Positions 25,308-33,195 of a stretch of DNA of 40,094 nucleotides are shown one piece after another. This DNA comes from CAIVND01 sp035532075. GTDB taxonomy: Bacteria > Actinomycetota > Acidimicrobiia > Acidimicrobiales > Bog-793. Location of the stretch: assembly GCA_035532075.1 (NCBI GenBank), contig DATKRV010000029.1, forward strand, positions 1-40,094, written 5' to 3'. A model generated the notes under the pieces. The model was not told where the DNA came from, did not search any database, and worked only from the letters and a program-made list of their open reading frames with translations. The translations under genes and the position numbers were made by a program. Position 1 is the first letter of the stretch. Every line of letters starts with the position of its first letter.

Positions 25308-26384
25308 TCAGACTGTCGCACTGACACAATCGAGCGCGTGGAGAACGGCTTCGACAGAGACATCCCGCACCACCTCCACGCCAATTGGCCCATCGAGGAG
25401 AAAGACAATCCCGCCGGTCGCCTTCTTGTCCCGGCGCATGAGCGACACGATCTCTTCATGGTCAATACCGATTGGCAATGCCTCCGGGAGACCATAGGAT
25501 CGCACAACCTCGTAATGACGTTCGAGGCGCTCTCTGTCGATACGTCCGAGATGGTGCGCCAGATGGGCAGCGTAGACGAGGCCGATCGCCACCGCCTCGC
25601 CGTGTCGAAGATCGACCCCCTCGCGCCCGGGACCATCGGCAAATCCCGCGGTCTCGAGTGCGTGCGCAAGCGTGTGCCCATAGTTGAGGAGCATTCGACC
25701 GTCCCTCTCGCGCTCGTCCGCGGATACCACCTCGGCCTTGCGCTTCACACAGGCACTCACCTGTTGTTCGAGTGTCAGCCTCTCAAGGTCGTCCACGCCG
25801 AGGAAGGCATACTTTGCCATTTCGCCACACCCCGAACGCCTCTCGCGCCACGGAAGCGTGCCGAGCACCTCGGTGTCACACAACACCGCGCGCGGCTGCC
25901 AGAATGCGCCGACGAGATTCTTTCCCTCGGGCAGATTCACCGCTGTCTTGCCACCGATCGCCGCGTCGACCTGACCCAGCAACGTCGTCGGAACGTTGAT
26001 CAGATCGACCCCGCGGTGATAGGAGGCGGCGACAAAACCCGCACAGTCGGTGACAACTCCCCCACCGACGGCGATCACGACGTCAGCTCGCGTCAGTCCA
26101 AATTCAACGAACTCGCGGCACAGCCGTTCGACGGTTGCGAGGGATTTTTCCCCCTCGCCGTCGCCCATGTAGAACACCCGTGACTCGATCCCCGGATCAA
26201 CCTCGACACCGATATTGCGCTGGGTGACGATCGCCGCGCGGAGCGCGCGCGTTGGCACATATTCACCGATCAATCGACGAGCTCCAGGACCAACAACAAC
26301 CTCATAGGAACGGTCTCCGAGCGCGACCCGCACGCGACCGAATTTCACATCACTGACATCGCTCGGATCGGTCACACCTGGCAC
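25308..26384 (-). CDS. aroB: 3-dehydroquinate synthase
   Basis: Converts DAHP to 3-dehydroquinate with NAD and a divalent metal; second shikimate step. Signatures: IAVGGGVVTDCAGFVAASYHRGV (NAD-binding), PTTLLGQVDAAIGGKTAVNLPEGKN, GCGEMAKYAFL, NYGHTLAHALE and LRHGEAVAIGL, with metal-binding Glu and His residues in place. The 358 residues are the normal length. The start used is a GTG at 26384, with TAGATT 6 nt before it and no Shine-Dalgarno, so a leaderless message is likely. A GTG three codons later is an alternative. Confidence 0.95.
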   Translation of the reverse strand: MPGVTDPSDVSDVKFGRVRVALGDRSYEVVVGPGARRLIGEYVPTRALRAAIVTQRNIGVEVDPGIESRVFYMGDGEGEKSLATVERLCREFVEFGLTRADVVIAVGGGVVTDCAGFVAASYHRGVDLINVPTTLLGQVDAAIGGKTAVNLPEGKNLVGAFWQPRAVLCDTEVLGTLPWRERRSGCGEMAKYAFLGVDDLERLTLEQQVSACVKRKAEVVSADERERDGRMLLNYGHTLAHALETAGFADGPGREGVDLRHGEAVAIGLVYAAHLAHHLGRIDRERLERHYEVVRSYGLPEALPIGIDHEEIVSLMRRDKKATGGIVFLLDGPIGVEVVRDVSVEAVLHALDCVSATV

Positions 26385-26390
26385 GTGGAG

Positions 26391-26396
26391 AATCTA
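26391..26396 (-). promoter_or_regulatory. Candidate -10 box for leaderless aroB
   Basis: TAGATT fits TANNNT and ends 6 nt before the aroB GTG. No clear -35 is seen. The gap matches the usual distance between a -10 box and the transcription start. Confidence 0.4.
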
Positions 26397-26428
26397 CTCT
26401 TTTGGTCCATCCGATCCGACCCCACAGC

Positions 26429-26445
26429 CGCTCGAACGACGAGCG
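26429..26445 (-). repeat. Inverted repeat between nfuA and aroB
   Basis: CGCTCG and CGAGCG form a perfect 6-bp stem with a 5-nt loop, 13 nt past the nfuA stop. No T-run follows on the minus strand. It could be a weak terminator separating nfuA from aroB or just a palindrome. Confidence 0.4.
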
Positions 26446-26457
26446 ATTCCCGAGCAA

Positions 26458-27084
26458 CTAGTGATGGTGCCCGGATGCGGCGTAGTAGGGATTCGCTCCC
26501 TCGGCATGTGCGGTGACGTCGATGACCTCGGTGATCTCGGGAACGGCGGCCTGGATCGCGGTCACGATGCCCTGGCTCAGCGTTGCGGCAGCCTGTCCGC
26601 ATCCCTGACATCCCCCCATCAGTCGCAGGTAGGCGACGTTGTCGACAACGGCGACGAGATCTGCGCGGCCCCCATGGGCGGCAATCTGTGGATTCACTCC
26701 GTGTTCGAGCACCTCGAGAACTGCGACCTCGATCGGACTGGTGAGGTCGCTCTGCGCGATCGGGGATATCGCGACAACTGGGGGTGGACTGTTCGGATTG
26801 ATCATCACGAGATCGCCGTTGCCAAGGTCAAGCGTCGCCCCCTGGATCTGGTCCACGCTGTTACCGAGCACCACCACACAAAGATCATCACGCTCGATCA
26901 CAACATCGGTCGGAGTGGCATCAGTCGTCGCCTGAAACCACATGTCATAGGAATAGCTCGCACCGTTGACGCCGTTGACCTCGAGATAGAGCGACAGTGT
27001 CGTCGGTTCGTCTTCGCCTGATCGAGCCTCGGCGATAAAGGTGCGTGCTGCATCGGTCACGTTGAGGACGGAGGAGGTTGTCAT
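26458..27084 (-). CDS. nfuA: NfuA-type Fe-S cluster carrier/scaffold protein
   Basis: Carries Fe-S clusters to client enzymes. Residues about 1-100 form an A-type (HesB-like) domain that has lost its cluster cysteines (only Cys69 remains), as in NfuA. Residues about 115-195 are the NifU C-terminal domain with NPQIAAHGG and MGGCQGCGQAAATL, giving the cluster-binding pair C159/C162. The protein ends in three His. TAGAGT lies 6 nt upstream of the ATG and the GGGAG in between is too close to act as a Shine-Dalgarno, so the message is probably leaderless. Confidence 0.9.
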   Translation of the reverse strand: MTTSSVLNVTDAARTFIAEARSGEDEPTTLSLYLEVNGVNGASYSYDMWFQATTDATPTDVVIERDDLCVVVLGNSVDQIQGATLDLGNGDLVMINPNSPPPVVAISPIAQSDLTSPIEVAVLEVLEHGVNPQIAAHGGRADLVAVVDNVAYLRLMGGCQGCGQAAATLSQGIVTAIQAAVPEITEVIDVTAHAEGANPYYAASGHHH

Positions 27085-27090
27085 GCTCCC

Positions 27091-27096
27091 ACTCTA
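27091..27096 (-). promoter_or_regulatory. Candidate -10 box for leaderless nfuA
   Basis: TAGAGT (TANNNT) ends 6 nt before the nfuA ATG. The -35 region is weak. It faces the candidate aroK box across a 92-bp divergent spacer. Confidence 0.4.
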
Positions 27097-27162
27097 CGGT
27101 GAACCTCGCGCGAAGGCGACGGCGCCTCGATTTCGGCGACCAAGATTCCAAGTCCCCCCGAT

Positions 27163-27168
27163 TAGGCT
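27163..27168 (+). promoter_or_regulatory. Candidate -10 box for leaderless aroK
   Basis: TAGGCT (TANNNT) ends 8 nt before the aroK ATG, with no ribosome binding site between. No convincing -35 is visible. Confidence 0.35.
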
Positions 27169-27176
27169 CTCCTTTC

Positions 27177-27749
27177 ATGGACCGCGTCGAACCGGAGTCG
27201 ATCGACCTCGGAGCGCTCTCGACGCGTCCAATCGTGCTCTGCGGCTTCATGGGAGTCGGCAAATCCACCATCGGCAGGAGACTCTCCCGGCGTCTCGGAC
27301 GGCCCTTTTTCGACCTCGACGCACAGATCGTCGCCAGACTCGGCGCCTCAGTCCCCGAGCTGTTCAATACGGGTCGGGAGCTCGAGTTTCGTGAGACCGA
27401 GGCATCGATCCTTCGCGAACTCGCCCTGCGCGATCCGCCGTCGGTGATCGCCCTCGGGGGAGGCGCGTATGACGATCCCTCGTCGCGAGAGCTCTTGCGT
27501 GTACACGCCTTCGTCGTCCATCTCGACCAGAATTGGCAGGCGCTCTATCCTGCGCTCGCCAGGCTCCGTGAGAGTCGTCCACTTCTCTCCTCTCGGTCAA
27601 ACGCCGAGATCGAGGCGCTCTATTACCAGCGGCGCGCGAACTATCTCCTCGCGGATCTCACCGTTGCGATTCCAAGGGCAGGAGTCGCCCGGGCAACGCG
27701 CGAAGTTGTTCACGCATTGTTGACATACTCGAGGACAATCACGAACTAG
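27177..27749 (+). CDS. aroK: Shikimate kinase
   Basis: Phosphorylates shikimate at O3. Walker A GFMGVGKST (residues 23-31), the shikimate-binding FDLDAQI (D46/D48) and ELEFRETE with Arg72, and the ALGGGAYDD loop (GGG 94-96) are present. SRPLL is the lid. The ATG at 27177 gives 190 residues; a longer frame from 27078 begins inside nfuA on the other strand and is rejected. It is divergent from aroB rather than beside it as in mycobacteria. Confidence 0.94.
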   Translation: MDRVEPESIDLGALSTRPIVLCGFMGVGKSTIGRRLSRRLGRPFFDLDAQIVARLGASVPELFNTGRELEFRETEASILRELALRDPPSVIALGGGAYDDPSSRELLRVHAFVVHLDQNWQALYPALARLRESRPLLSSRSNAEIEALYYQRRANYLLADLTVAIPRAGVARATREVVHALLTYSRTITN

Positions 27750-27759
27750 CGTTCAATCG

Positions 27760-28500
27760 GTGACACTTCCCAACGACAGCCACGAATGGTTCAGCTTCGA
27801 AGACCCGGACGAACTCCGACTCTGGATGTTTGACGTCACCTTCTTGCTCAGCTCATGGACATGCATCTACGGCCGAGGCTGCAAGGGAGTGCTTGATGCA
27901 GACGCGACCGAGATGATGCAGGGGTGTTGCAGCTACGGCGCACATTTTTCCGACAAGGCAGATATCGCGCGCGTCAAGAAGGCCGCGAAGACCCTTACCA
28001 AGGAGCAGTGGCAGTTCAAAGGTGTCGGCACCAAAAGTGGTATCACCCGTAAAGAAGACGGAGAGACCCTCACCGCGCTTGTCGACGACGCCTGCATCTT
28101 CTTGAACCGTCCGGGCTTCGAAGGGGGTCCCGGTTGTGCGCTACATCGCGCGGCGATGGAACGCAACATTCCGCACCTGCTTCTCAAGCCGGACGTCTGC
28201 TGGCAGCTCCCCCTGCGTCAGATCGACCTCGTGGACGAGAACAACGGCTATGTCACCTCAATGATCACCGAATGGGAGCGCAAGCACTGGGGAGCAGCTG
28301 GTGAGGAATTTCACTGGTGGTGCACCGATGCACCCGACGCGTTCGTCGGCTCGGTTCCCGCCTACGAAGGGCTGCGTGAAGAGCTCCGCGCAATGACGAC
28401 GGCGAAGGTCTTCGAGGCGCTCATCACCTATCTCGACCAACGACGGGACACGACGATGCTTCCCCATCCAGCGTTGCGCAAAAAGCTCGACGACGCGTGA
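27760..28500 (+). CDS. Conserved Cys-rich protein of unknown function
   Basis: I recognise the style of an actinobacterial conserved hypothetical protein but know no function. The 246 residues contain eight Cys (35, 41, 56, 57, 112, 126, 147, 188), clustered in TCIYGRGCKGV, QGCCSYGAHF, GGPGCALH and KPDVCWQ. The pattern is reminiscent of the YkgJ/DUF3109-type metal or Fe-S-binding proteins, which is a guess. No signal peptide or membrane helix is seen. It starts with GTG 10 nt after aroK and probably shares its transcript. NfuA, a cluster carrier, is encoded nearby. Confidence 0.8.
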   Translation: MTLPNDSHEWFSFEDPDELRLWMFDVTFLLSSWTCIYGRGCKGVLDADATEMMQGCCSYGAHFSDKADIARVKKAAKTLTKEQWQFKGVGTKSGITRKEDGETLTALVDDACIFLNRPGFEGGPGCALHRAAMERNIPHLLLKPDVCWQLPLRQIDLVDENNGYVTSMITEWERKHWGAAGEEFHWWCTDAPDAFVGSVPAYEGLREELRAMTTAKVFEALITYLDQRRDTTMLPHPALRKKLDDA

Positions 28501-28511
28501 TCGGCACGCGT
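28493..28511. terminator. Hairpin between convergent genes, possible bidirectional terminator
   Basis: ACGCGTG and CACGCGT pair perfectly (7 bp) around a 5-nt loop, overlapping the stop codon of the plus-strand gene and ending 1 nt before the stop of the minus-strand mini-gene. On the minus strand a TTTTT run follows about 8 nt after the stem; none follows on the plus strand. Confidence 0.4.
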
Positions 28512-28512
28512 G

Positions 28513-28671
28513 CTACTCGGCCTCTTCGAGCTCATCCGAGTCATACAGACACCACGCCGAGTGGTCATCTTCAGGATCTGCTCCGCATTCGGGACACGGC
28601 TCGGGAATGACTTCAACTGCCCGCTTGAGGCTACGCGCCTCTTCGAAACGACGATGACGACCTTTTTTCAC
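28513..28671 (-). CDS. 52-residue zinc-ribbon-like mini-protein
   Basis: A very short gene. GTG at 28671 with AGGGAG six bases upstream; TAG at 28513-28515. The N-terminus is strongly basic (KKGRHRRFEEARSLKR), the middle has CPECGADPED and then HSAWC, giving a Cx2C...HxxxC set that could bind zinc, and the end is acidic (DSDELEEAE). The basic start followed by a CPECG motif matches my memory of small conserved actinobacterial proteins, but no function is known to me. The next gene upstream on the same strand ends 3 nt before this one starts. Confidence 0.75.
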   Translation of the reverse strand: MKKGRHRRFEEARSLKRAVEVIPEPCPECGADPEDDHSAWCLYDSDELEEAE

Positions 28672-28674
28672 GAT

Positions 28675-28857
28675 CTACTCCCTGCTGGGAGGCACCCTTT
28701 CCTCGCACATCACACACTTGAACTGCGACGTCGCCGAGCGAACTGGCCTCACCGGGTTTATCTGTAGGCGCTCCAGCATAACCGTATCGAGCCTCGGACT
28801 GACAGCAGTGCGCCAGCCGAACCCGTGGCCCAGGGTGATGCGCTCCGGCGGTTTCAC
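28675..28857 (-). CDS. 60-residue CxxC mini-protein of unknown function
   Basis: Directly upstream of and nearly touching the 52-residue mini-gene on the same strand. Third-position GC is high, like real genes here. The C-terminus has FKCVMCEERVP, a single CxxC pair. The GTG at 28857 lacks a clear ribosome binding site; an ATG inside (VMLERL) is an alternative start and would leave about 34 residues. The ribosome binding site for the following mini-gene lies inside its last codons, which suggests coupling. Function unknown. Confidence 0.5.
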   Translation of the reverse strand: MKPPERITLGHGFGWRTAVSPRLDTVMLERLQINPVRPVRSATSQFKCVMCEERVPPSRE

Positions 28858-28882
28858 GCAACCAGAGGAGGCACCTCGGCGC

Positions 28883-28888
28883 TAGCTT
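28883..28888 (+). promoter_or_regulatory. Candidate -10 box for the leaderless 78-residue gene
   Basis: TAGCTT (TANNNT) ends 6 nt before the ATG at 28895, with no Shine-Dalgarno between. No clear -35 is present. Confidence 0.4.
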
Positions 28889-28894
28889 TGGCTC

Positions 28895-29131
28895 ATGGCC
28901 GAGACCTTTGACCCGCAGGCAATGATCATCCGTTTCCAAGAACGCGCCGCCGCAGTGCGCCGCAGGGGACTCCCGCCGGTGGAGGGTGCTGAGCGGCAGA
29001 TGATCAAGGAACAGATGCAACTTGACTACATGGACTTTGCGATGCTCGGAGACGCCGATGCGTCGCTCGACGAGGGGATCCTGACGCTCACCGTCGACCT
29101 GCGCCCGGACGAGGATCAGAGAGGTTCCTGA
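28895..29131 (+). CDS. Small conserved hypothetical protein (78 residues)
   Basis: Begins FDPQAMIIRFQERAAAVRRRGLPPVEGAER and continues with DYMDFAMLGDADASLDEGILTLTVDLRP. This pattern recalls short conserved hypothetical proteins of actinobacteria and cyanobacteria; no function is known to me. Helical first half, short beta-like end, no Cys, no membrane segment. It is divergent from the two mini-proteins and convergent with the SulP gene. Confidence 0.75.
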   Translation: MAETFDPQAMIIRFQERAAAVRRRGLPPVEGAERQMIKEQMQLDYMDFAMLGDADASLDEGILTLTVDLRPDEDQRGS

Positions 29132-29160
29132 CCCGGTCGTCACGCAACCAGCCGGGATAT

Positions 29161-30924
29161 TCAGGCATTTTCTTGAGCGTGGCCAAAGAGGGCGACAATC
29201 GCCTCGTCGACGGAGCTGAACAGGTGAGTCTCTCCGAGTCTTGCAAGTAGCCCACTGCGCTCGAGCCCGACACGCACCCTTTTGCTCGTACGCGCAAGGG
29301 CGAAGGTAATGTGTCGCTCTTCGAATTCATCCATGATCTCGCGAAGCGCCCTCGCTCCCGTGTAATCGAGGTCGCTCATCCCGATCACGTCGAGCACGAA
29401 GAGCGATGGCGGACTCCCGATCTCCGGGTCGAGCGCACTGCGCACCTCCGAGGAGAATTTCGAGGCGTTCGCATACCACAACGGAGTTGCAAAGAGCGCA
29501 ACGAGCACACCTTCGAGCGGCTCGACACCTGAGCGGGCATCGACGGGGATCCAGCTGGTCGTCCCCGGTACACGGCCAAGCACATGAAGGCGTGGCTGGA
29601 TCGAGAGACGCGTTCGGTCGAGTACCGCCAGGCCAATCGCAACCGCGATGCCCTGTTGCACCCCGATGAACGCGACCGCGAACAAGGTGATCAGGGAGAG
29701 ACCAAGTTCGAACAGGTCAAAATGCGCGATCGCGATGAAATCCTTGATGTGCGCAATACGCGTCGCGATATAGACAAGCACCGCGGCGAGCGCGGCGAGC
29801 GGAAGGTTGCGAAGCAGTCCGGCCGCGGGGACGATCGCAATCATCGCACCCGCCGCGATGAGACCGGTCAACTGCGTCTTGCCCCCCGCTCCGGCAACCG
29901 CCGCGGTTCGCGCCGGGCTCGCGTCCACGGGAAAAGAACCGGCGAGTCCTGTCGCGATCGATCCTGCGCCGACGCCAATGAAGTCACGTCCAATGTCAAC
30001 CTGGTAGTGACCGGCCCCGGCGAACGCACGCGAGGTGGCAGCGCTCTGGCTGATTACCACGAGCGCAACGACGCCCGCAATTGGAAGGAGATGCTCAAGG
30101 GCGACGAGGGAAAACCCGTGGATCCCGAGACGTGGGGCGCCATGGGCCACGTTCCCGAGCACCGCCACACCATGGTCTTTGAGCCCGGCGAGCCCAACGA
30201 GCAAGGTGGAACCGACAACGCCGAAAAGCGCGCCCGGTATCTGGCGTTCGAACCTCTCGGTCAGAACGACGATGGCAAGAACCGCCGCGGCGATGCAAAT
30301 TGGCCAGATCTTGGCCGACCCCAGATGGGCGACGACCTCGGAGACGCGATGCAAATTTGAACCACTTACCGAGGCAAGACCAAATAGGTCGGGCAGCTGG
30401 TGGATGATGATAATGATTGAGACACCGCCCATAAAACCACTGATGATCGGCGCGGAGAGAAATTCGGCGACCCAGCCCATGTGCAACAGCCCGACGAGCA
30501 TCACGAGGACTCCGACCAAGAGAGAGAGGATCCCAATCAGGTCGATGTAGCTCGTCGTCACCGTAGTCGCAAGATGGCCGACAGCAATCGCAAAGAGAGG
30601 AGCGATGGTGGAGTCGGCACCGACAGACATCTGGCGGTTTGATCCCAAAAGAGCAAAGAGGATGCTCCCCCCGATGAACGCGTAGAGGCCAGTGATCACG
30701 GGCATACCCGCGAGACGTGCCGTTGCGAGCTGTTCAGGTACGGCTATCGCGAGCAGCGTCAGCGATGCAGCAAGATCAAACCTAAGGTCCGAGCGCCGAT
30801 AGCTCGCGAGGTCGCGATAGAGCACCGCACCCTTTGTTACCTCTCCGACCCGCCGTGGAAGATCGAGTCCCTTTGCAAGAATTCTCGACCACTGACCGCG
30901 AATTCCGTCCTTTAACGCGGCCAC
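29161..30924 (-). CDS. SulP-family anion transporter with STAS domain
   Basis: Inner-membrane carrier of the SLC26/SulP family, which moves sulfate, bicarbonate or other anions. The first 440 residues or so hold 10 or more hydrophobic segments, with SLTLLAIAVPEQLATARLAGM as the family's first-helix signature and SFPVDASPARTAAVAGAGGKTQL further on. Residues about 465-585 form a STAS domain with VLDVIGMSDLDYTG. The GTG start overlaps the end of the ParB-fold gene by 13 nt. Substrate cannot be assigned: sulfate genes are not adjacent, and bicarbonate is equally possible. Confidence 0.93.
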   Translation of the reverse strand: MAALKDGIRGQWSRILAKGLDLPRRVGEVTKGAVLYRDLASYRRSDLRFDLAASLTLLAIAVPEQLATARLAGMPVITGLYAFIGGSILFALLGSNRQMSVGADSTIAPLFAIAVGHLATTVTTSYIDLIGILSLLVGVLVMLVGLLHMGWVAEFLSAPIISGFMGGVSIIIIIHQLPDLFGLASVSGSNLHRVSEVVAHLGSAKIWPICIAAAVLAIVVLTERFERQIPGALFGVVGSTLLVGLAGLKDHGVAVLGNVAHGAPRLGIHGFSLVALEHLLPIAGVVALVVISQSAATSRAFAGAGHYQVDIGRDFIGVGAGSIATGLAGSFPVDASPARTAAVAGAGGKTQLTGLIAAGAMIAIVPAAGLLRNLPLAALAAVLVYIATRIAHIKDFIAIAHFDLFELGLSLITLFAVAFIGVQQGIAVAIGLAVLDRTRLSIQPRLHVLGRVPGTTSWIPVDARSGVEPLEGVLVALFATPLWYANASKFSSEVRSALDPEIGSPPSLFVLDVIGMSDLDYTGARALREIMDEFEERHITFALARTSKRVRVGLERSGLLARLGETHLFSSVDEAIVALFGHAQENA

Positions 30925-31292
30925 GTAGCCAGCCGGCAGGGAATCTCCACGTTCTCGTCAATCCAGTAGCTCGCGCAGATGCGGTGAAACCCGTCGGCGA
31001 CGACCAATGGCAGGTCTGTCATCGCCTCACCACGCACCAACAACACCGGAGAGAGTTTCTCCCCTTTTTCCACCTTCTTTAGATCGCCGGCGACATATTT
31101 GTTGTCTCGATTGAGCAGTGCAAGCCTGCTCGCGCGCAAAAGATCCTTTGCCTTGTAGGTCACCGTCGGTTTGACGCGAAGTTCTACAACAACATCTTTC
31201 GCGACATCGTCTCCGACGATCAGGCTGAGATAGTTCATCGCCGCGGGGAAATCGTGCTCTTCTGGTACGGACTGCCAGTGCGCGTGTGGCAT
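30912..31292 (-). CDS. Small ParB/sulfiredoxin-fold protein of unknown function
   Basis: 126 residues. The C-terminal half has LSPVLLVRG...LPLVVADGFHRICASYW, where the ADGFHR box matches the DGxHR motif of ParB N-terminal-like domains. There is no helix-turn-helix or second ParB domain, so chromosome partitioning is unlikely. The ATG has AGGGGG six bases upstream. Overlap with the SulP gene implies coupled translation. It could be a nuclease-like or nucleotide-binding accessory protein; I cannot say which. Confidence 0.75.
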   Translation of the reverse strand: MPHAHWQSVPEEHDFPAAMNYLSLIVGDDVAKDVVVELRVKPTVTYKAKDLLRASRLALLNRDNKYVAGDLKKVEKGEKLSPVLLVRGEAMTDLPLVVADGFHRICASYWIDENVEIPCRLATWPR

Positions 31293-31396
31293 GTGAAACC
31301 CCCTGTGAGATATTCGCCGGTCCCAATGTATCCCCGGAAGGTTGTGGCTCCCAGAAATCTCTTCGCGCAGCTACAACCCCATTATGAGCCGCCCTC
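31293..31396 (-). promoter_or_regulatory. Upstream region of the ParB-fold/SulP pair with candidate -10 and structured leader
   Basis: On the minus strand CATAAT (31381-31386) is a near-consensus -10 box with no good -35. The following leader contains GGTTGTAGCT (31369-31378) and AGCCACAACC (31340-31349), which pair over 10 positions with one mismatch around a 19-nt loop, then two CCGG boxes. It matches no riboswitch I know. Confidence 0.4.
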
Positions 31397-32602
31397 TCAA
31401 TCGAGGGAGAAGGGAACTCTCGAGCGCTCCTCAAGCACAAGCGAGGAACCCTCGAGCACGATAGCTACGTCACCGGCGAAGAGCCGACGTATTGGTTCGC
31501 CGATCAACTTGTTACGCCACGAGGTCTGCAACCGCCCAGCGGGCGGATCCTGAAAGAACGCGACGATGTCAGCCCGCGTCGCAAGGATCGCCGTATCGAT
31601 ATCGAGCTGGTTGGCGCGCTCCGATATCCATGCCGCTGCAATCGCGATCGCGGGCTTGGCGATCGACTCGCCCTGTGGCCCCGGCGGAAGATGGAGTTCG
31701 CTCTGGGCAAGGTTTCGCCCGCGCGCGATCGCTGCCAGGATCTCGTCGGCCGCGCCACCGCCAAGGTGTCGAGATTCGATCGAACGCACCTGTTCGAGTT
31801 CAGCCCGACTCCTTGGAGGACGATGGACGATCGAAGCGATGGCGAGATCGGAGATGAGAAAACGTACCGGCTGGTCGTTCGATCTCGCACGTCGCTCCCG
31901 CCAGGCGCACAGCTCCTGGGCAATTGCGCGCTCTTGGTTCCTTAGCTGGCGCGCCTGGCGGAGTTTCCACCACAACTGCTCGGGAACAGCGGGTTGACGG
32001 GAGCGTTCGAGCATGATGGTGCACTCCTCCAACGCCCATTCATAACGATTGCGCGCCTCAAGACGCCCTTTGATCACATCGTAGAGATCGAGCAGGTGGG
32101 CAACATCGCTCGCGCCGTATCGCAGCTGCGCCGTGGTCAGTGGTCGTCTCGTCCAGTCCGTGAGCTGGTCACCCTTTTCTAGCTTGCGGCCGAGGAATCT
32201 CTCGACAATATTGAGCAGCGACGGTGTGGACTGGCCGAGAAACCCCGCCGCGATCTGGGTGTCGAACAGGCGATCCGGGACGCATCCACACGCGCGTTCA
32301 AGCACTTCGAGATCCTGGTCGGCGGCGTGAAGGATCGCCAGGGCTGGACCGCGCATGACCTCACCGAATGGCTCGACATCCACGCGCAAAGGATCGATCA
32401 GCGCGATGCCACCGGACCAGGCGACCTGCAAAAGCGCGAGTTTGGCGTAGTACGTACGCTCACGGTGAAACTCTGTATCGATGCCATACAGCGGCTCATC
32501 GATGAGGCGCGTCACGAGCTCCTTGAGTGCGTCCGCAGAATCAACCAGTGTTGCATCACGGATCTGATCTTCGGCGCGTCGCGCATCAAGAGAGTCACTC
32601 AC
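31397..32602 (-). CDS. rnd: Ribonuclease D
   Basis: 3'-5' exoribonuclease used in tRNA and small RNA maturation. DEDDy residues are visible: D42/E44 in GIDTEFHRERTYYA, D97 in HAADQDLEV, and Y162/D166 in RYGASDVAHLLDLY. An HRDC domain follows (about residues 205-290) and a further helical region to residue 401. Its ATG is 2 nt past the stop of the flavin reductase-like gene. Confidence 0.94.
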   Translation of the reverse strand: MSDSLDARRAEDQIRDATLVDSADALKELVTRLIDEPLYGIDTEFHRERTYYAKLALLQVAWSGGIALIDPLRVDVEPFGEVMRGPALAILHAADQDLEVLERACGCVPDRLFDTQIAAGFLGQSTPSLLNIVERFLGRKLEKGDQLTDWTRRPLTTAQLRYGASDVAHLLDLYDVIKGRLEARNRYEWALEECTIMLERSRQPAVPEQLWWKLRQARQLRNQERAIAQELCAWRERRARSNDQPVRFLISDLAIASIVHRPPRSRAELEQVRSIESRHLGGGAADEILAAIARGRNLAQSELHLPPGPQGESIAKPAIAIAAAWISERANQLDIDTAILATRADIVAFFQDPPAGRLQTSWRNKLIGEPIRRLFAGDVAIVLEGSSLVLEERSRVPFSLD

Positions 32603-32604
32603 GT

Positions 32605-33189
32605 TCAGCCGCCATAGTTCATCCGGGTATCGCGCATCGACAGCACGTCAGGCTCCTCTCCTCCAGCGATACCGGGGCTGACAGAGACATCAACCACCTC
32701 GCCGACAAAAAATGTGTGTGAAACAAAGGGCATGCGAGCTCTGACCTCGCACTCAAAATACCCAAGCGCACCTGCCAATACCGGTAATCCCGTCGATCGT
32801 GCATCGAGATACGCAATGCCATTGAGCGTCATCGAGGCGCGATCATCGATGCACGGCTTGACGAACTTTCGCACGACAGCCCGGTCGGCGCGCGAGACGA
32901 CCGAAAGCGCGAAGAGACCACTCGTCTCGACCAGGTTATGGGTGAGCGCGGAATTTTCCACCGAAACCCCGATCAGTTTTGGCTCGGCTGAGACCTGCGT
33001 GGCCCAGCTGAGAGTCATCAAGTTGCGCGCCTCGCCCGAGCACGATCCAAGGAGATAGAGACCGCTTGGCATCGTCCAGAACAGACGACGACGCTGATGA
33101 TCGAACTGTTCATTGTCTCTCTCCGGTGATGGCGCGCGCGCCTCACCCGATTGACGCTTGAGAGGATCGGCTGGCGACTGGGAACTCAT
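32605..33189 (-). CDS. Flavin reductase-like (FMN-binding) protein
   Basis: 194 residues with the flavin reductase/NADH:FMN oxidoreductase fold: FWTMPSGLYLLGSCSGEARNLMTLSWATQVSAEPKLIGVSV is the FMN-binding core (note: conserved through short blocks), then LALSV-like GLFALSVVS and FVGEVVDV. The first 35 residues are polar and not conserved. Partner oxygenase not present nearby, so the physiological role is open. ATG start 6 nt after the lipoprotein stop. Confidence 0.85.
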   Translation of the reverse strand: MSSQSPADPLKRQSGEARAPSPERDNEQFDHQRRRLFWTMPSGLYLLGSCSGEARNLMTLSWATQVSAEPKLIGVSVENSALTHNLVETSGLFALSVVSRADRAVVRKFVKPCIDDRASMTLNGIAYLDARSTGLPVLAGALGYFECEVRARMPFVSHTFFVGEVVDVSVSPGIAGGEEPDVLSMRDTRMNYGG

Positions 33190-33195
33190 CTCGGG

